Shown in pieces: positions 3,851-5,436 of a stretch of 5,436 nt of DNA. Under the pieces are notes generated by a model that saw only the letters and a list, made by a program, of their open reading frames with translations, made no database searches and was not told where the DNA came from. The DNA comes from DASVBJ01 sp036375895 (GTDB lineage Bacteria; Actinomycetota; Actinomycetes; JACCUZ01). A program made the translations under genes and the position numbers. The stretch is taken from the NCBI GenBank assembly GCA_036375895.1, contig DASVBJ010000086.1, positions 1 to 5,436 of the forward strand, read 5' to 3'. How positions within the stretch are numbered: position 1 is the first letter of the stretch; the number at the start of each line of letters is the position of its first letter.

Positions 3851-5436
3851 GTGTCTGAGCGCAGCGAGAGCGAGAGCCCAGCAATCCCCACCCCGACTCC
3901 GAAGCCGAGTCGGCCGAGGACGAACCAGGACTGGTGGCCGAACCAGCTGAACCTGCAGGTTCTGCACCAGCACTCACCCCGGTCCAACCCGATGGGCGAG
4001 GACTACGACTACGCAGATGAGTTCCGGGCCCTCGACGTCCACGCGCTGAGGCAGGACATCCTCGAGGTGATGACGACGTCGCAGGACTGGTGGCCGGCCG
4101 ACTACGGTCACTACGGGCCGCTCTTCATCCGGATGAGCTGGCACGCGGCCGGCACGTACCGCATCGAGGACGGCCGCGGCGGCGGCAGCGACGGCTCTCA
4201 GCGCTTCGCCCCGCTCAACAGCTGGCCCGACAACGCGAACCTCGACAAGGCGCGCAGACTGCTGTGGCCGGTCAAGCAGAAGTACGGCCAGAAGGTCTCC
4301 TGGGCCGACCTCCTGGTCTTCGCCGGCAACGTTGCGCTGGAGTCGATGGGCTTCAAGACCTTCGGCTTCGGCTTCGGGCGAGAGGACATCTGGGAGCCCG
4401 AGGAGATCTTCTGGGGGCCTGAGGACACGTGGCTCGGAGACGAGCGCTACAGCGGCGACCGGGAGCTCACCGGTCCGTTCGGTGCTGTGCAGATGGGCCT
4501 CATCTACGTGAACCCGGAGGGTCCCAACGGCAACCCGGATCCGCTGGCAGCCGCCCGGGACATCCGCGAGACCTTCCGCCGGATGGCGATGAATGACGAG
4601 GAGACGGTCGCGCTCATCGCCGGCGGCCACACGTTCGGCAAGTGCCACGGTGCGGGCGACCCCAACCTGGTCGGCCCCGAGCCCGAGGGCTGTCCCGTCG
4701 AGCACCAGGGCCTCGGCTGGAAGAGCAGCTTCGGCACCGGCAAGGGCAAGGACGCGATCACCAGCGGGCTCGAGGGGGCGTGGACGCCCACCCCGACCAC
4801 GTGGGACAACAGCTACTTCGAGACCTTGTTCGGCTACGAGTGGGAGCTGACCGAGAGCCCCGCCGGCGCCAAGCAGTGGAAGCCGAAGGGCGACGCCGGG
4901 TCGGACGCCGTGCCCGCCGCCCACGACCCCGCGGTCAGGTACGCCCCGATGATGGCCACGACGGACCTCGCGCTGCGGTTCGACCCGATCTACGAGCCGA
5001 TCTCGCGGCACTTCCTGGCGAACCCGGACCAGCTCGCGGAGGCGTTCGCGAAGGCGTGGTACAAGCTCCTGCACCGCGACATGGGACCCGTCTCGCGGTA
5101 CCTCGGTCCGTGGGTCCCGGAGCCGCAGCTGTGGCAGGACCCCGTGCCGCCGGTCGATCACGAGCTGATCGCGGACGAGGACATCACCGCCCTCAAGGGC
5201 AAGCTGCTCGAGTCGGGACTGTCCATCTCCCAGCTGGTCTCGACCGCGTGGGCGTCGGCGGCCAGCTTCCGCGGCACCGACAAGCGTGGCGGTGCCAACG
5301 GGGCGCGGATCCGCCTCGAGCCGCAGAGGAGCTGGGAGGTCAACGAGCCGGGCGAGCTCGCCACGGTGCTGGAGACCCTGGAGCAGATCCGGCTGGAGTT
5401 CAACAGCTCCCAGACCGGCGGGAAGAGGGTCTCGCT
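3851..5436 (+). CDS. katG: Catalase-peroxidase KatG (3' end outside window)
   Basis: Open from GTG 3851 to the window edge, 528 residues plus two bases; full proteins have about 740. KatG is a cytosolic heme b enzyme that dismutates H2O2 and also has peroxidase activity. The catalytic N-terminal domain is complete: distal R94, W97 and H98 (RMSWHAAGTY), Y219 (LIYVNPEGPNGNPDP), M245 (RRMAMND), and the proximal heme ligand H260 (GGHTFGK) with W311 and D372. W97, Y219 and M245 match the residues that form the Met-Tyr-Trp adduct required for catalase activity, and R409 (HRDMGP) matches the mobile arginine. S305 corresponds to Ser315 of M. tuberculosis KatG, the isoniazid-activation residue, in its wild-type form. 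The second, heme-less domain has just begun. The N-terminus (SESESPAIPTPTPKPSRPRTNQDWWP) is of the common bacterial type, without the Cys found in the mycobacterial leader. Expression is likely through FurA. Confidence 0.97.
   Translation, partial: MSERSESESPAIPTPTPKPSRPRTNQDWWPNQLNLQVLHQHSPRSNPMGEDYDYADEFRALDVHALRQDILEVMTTSQDWWPADYGHYGPLFIRMSWHAAGTYRIEDGRGGGSDGSQRFAPLNSWPDNANLDKARRLLWPVKQKYGQKVSWADLLVFAGNVALESMGFKTFGFGFGREDIWEPEEIFWGPEDTWLGDERYSGDRELTGPFGAVQMGLIYVNPEGPNGNPDPLAAARDIRETFRRMAMNDEETVALIAGGHTFGKCHGAGDPNLVGPEPEGCPVEHQGLGWKSSFGTGKGKDAITSGLEGAWTPTPTTWDNSYFETLFGYEWELTESPAGAKQWKPKGDAGSDAVPAAHDPAVRYAPMMATTDLALRFDPIYEPISRHFLANPDQLAEAFAKAWYKLLHRDMGPVSRYLGPWVPEPQLWQDPVPPVDHELIADEDITALKGKLLESGLSISQLVSTAWASAASFRGTDKRGGANGARIRLEPQRSWEVNEPGELATVLETLEQIRLEFNSSQTGGKRVS

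Noticed and set aside
3008..3973. 321-codon minus-strand frame opposite the end of OYE and all of furA
   Set aside because: Spans two clear plus-strand genes and the furA promoter, with no ribosome site or recognisable domain.
3974..5161. 395-codon open frame on the minus strand opposite katG
   Set aside because: The plus-strand KatG frame is unmistakable with every catalytic residue. The antisense frame is a high-GC shadow rich in Arg, Val and Leu with no recognisable fold.
1..5436. CRISPR, tRNA, transposase, toxin-antitoxin or biosynthetic signatures
   Set aside because: I looked for spaced repeats, cloverleaf-like segments, terminal inverted repeats and paired small genes on both strands and saw none that hold up.

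Overview
The window is high-GC DNA with strong G/C preference at third codon positions, frequent GTG starts and several genes lacking a Shine-Dalgarno sequence. Together with a FurA-KatG pair of mycobacterial/streptomycete type, this points to an actinobacterial chromosome. I cannot name the genus. No tRNA, rRNA, CRISPR array, transposase, phage gene or attachment site is visible, and the region looks like ordinary chromosome.

Left part (1-1441). The window opens inside a PaaI-like hotdog thioesterase (1-285). After a short spacer carrying a 13-bp tandem triplet comes an acyl-CoA thioesterase II, TesB (366-1259). Facing it on the minus strand is a small cysteine-rich ORF (1363-1103) with a near-perfect Shine-Dalgarno; its 3' part runs antisense through the end of tesB. 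A compact hairpin sits just upstream of that Shine-Dalgarno.

Middle (1435-3174). A minus-strand YbaK/EbsC-type aminoacyl-tRNA deacylase gene (2004-1435) is divergent from a class III Old Yellow Enzyme gene (2110-3174; YqjM/XenA type). A small inverted repeat lies between their starts.

Right part (3175-5436). A GC-rich inverted repeat that may end OYE transcription is followed by an AT-richer promoter, apparently giving a leaderless furA message. furA (3296-3736) is followed 114 bp later by katG (3851 to the window edge, 528 codons seen). This is the classic peroxide-response pair: the FurA repressor controls itself and the heme catalase-peroxidase. The OYE next door reduces electrophilic alkenes, so the right half could be a redox-defence neighbourhood, although OYE co-regulation is only inferred.

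I found no clearly new multi-gene system. The items most worth checking are the cysteine-rich ORF overlapping tesB antisense, the hairpin in front of it, and the repeated leaderless promoter layout.
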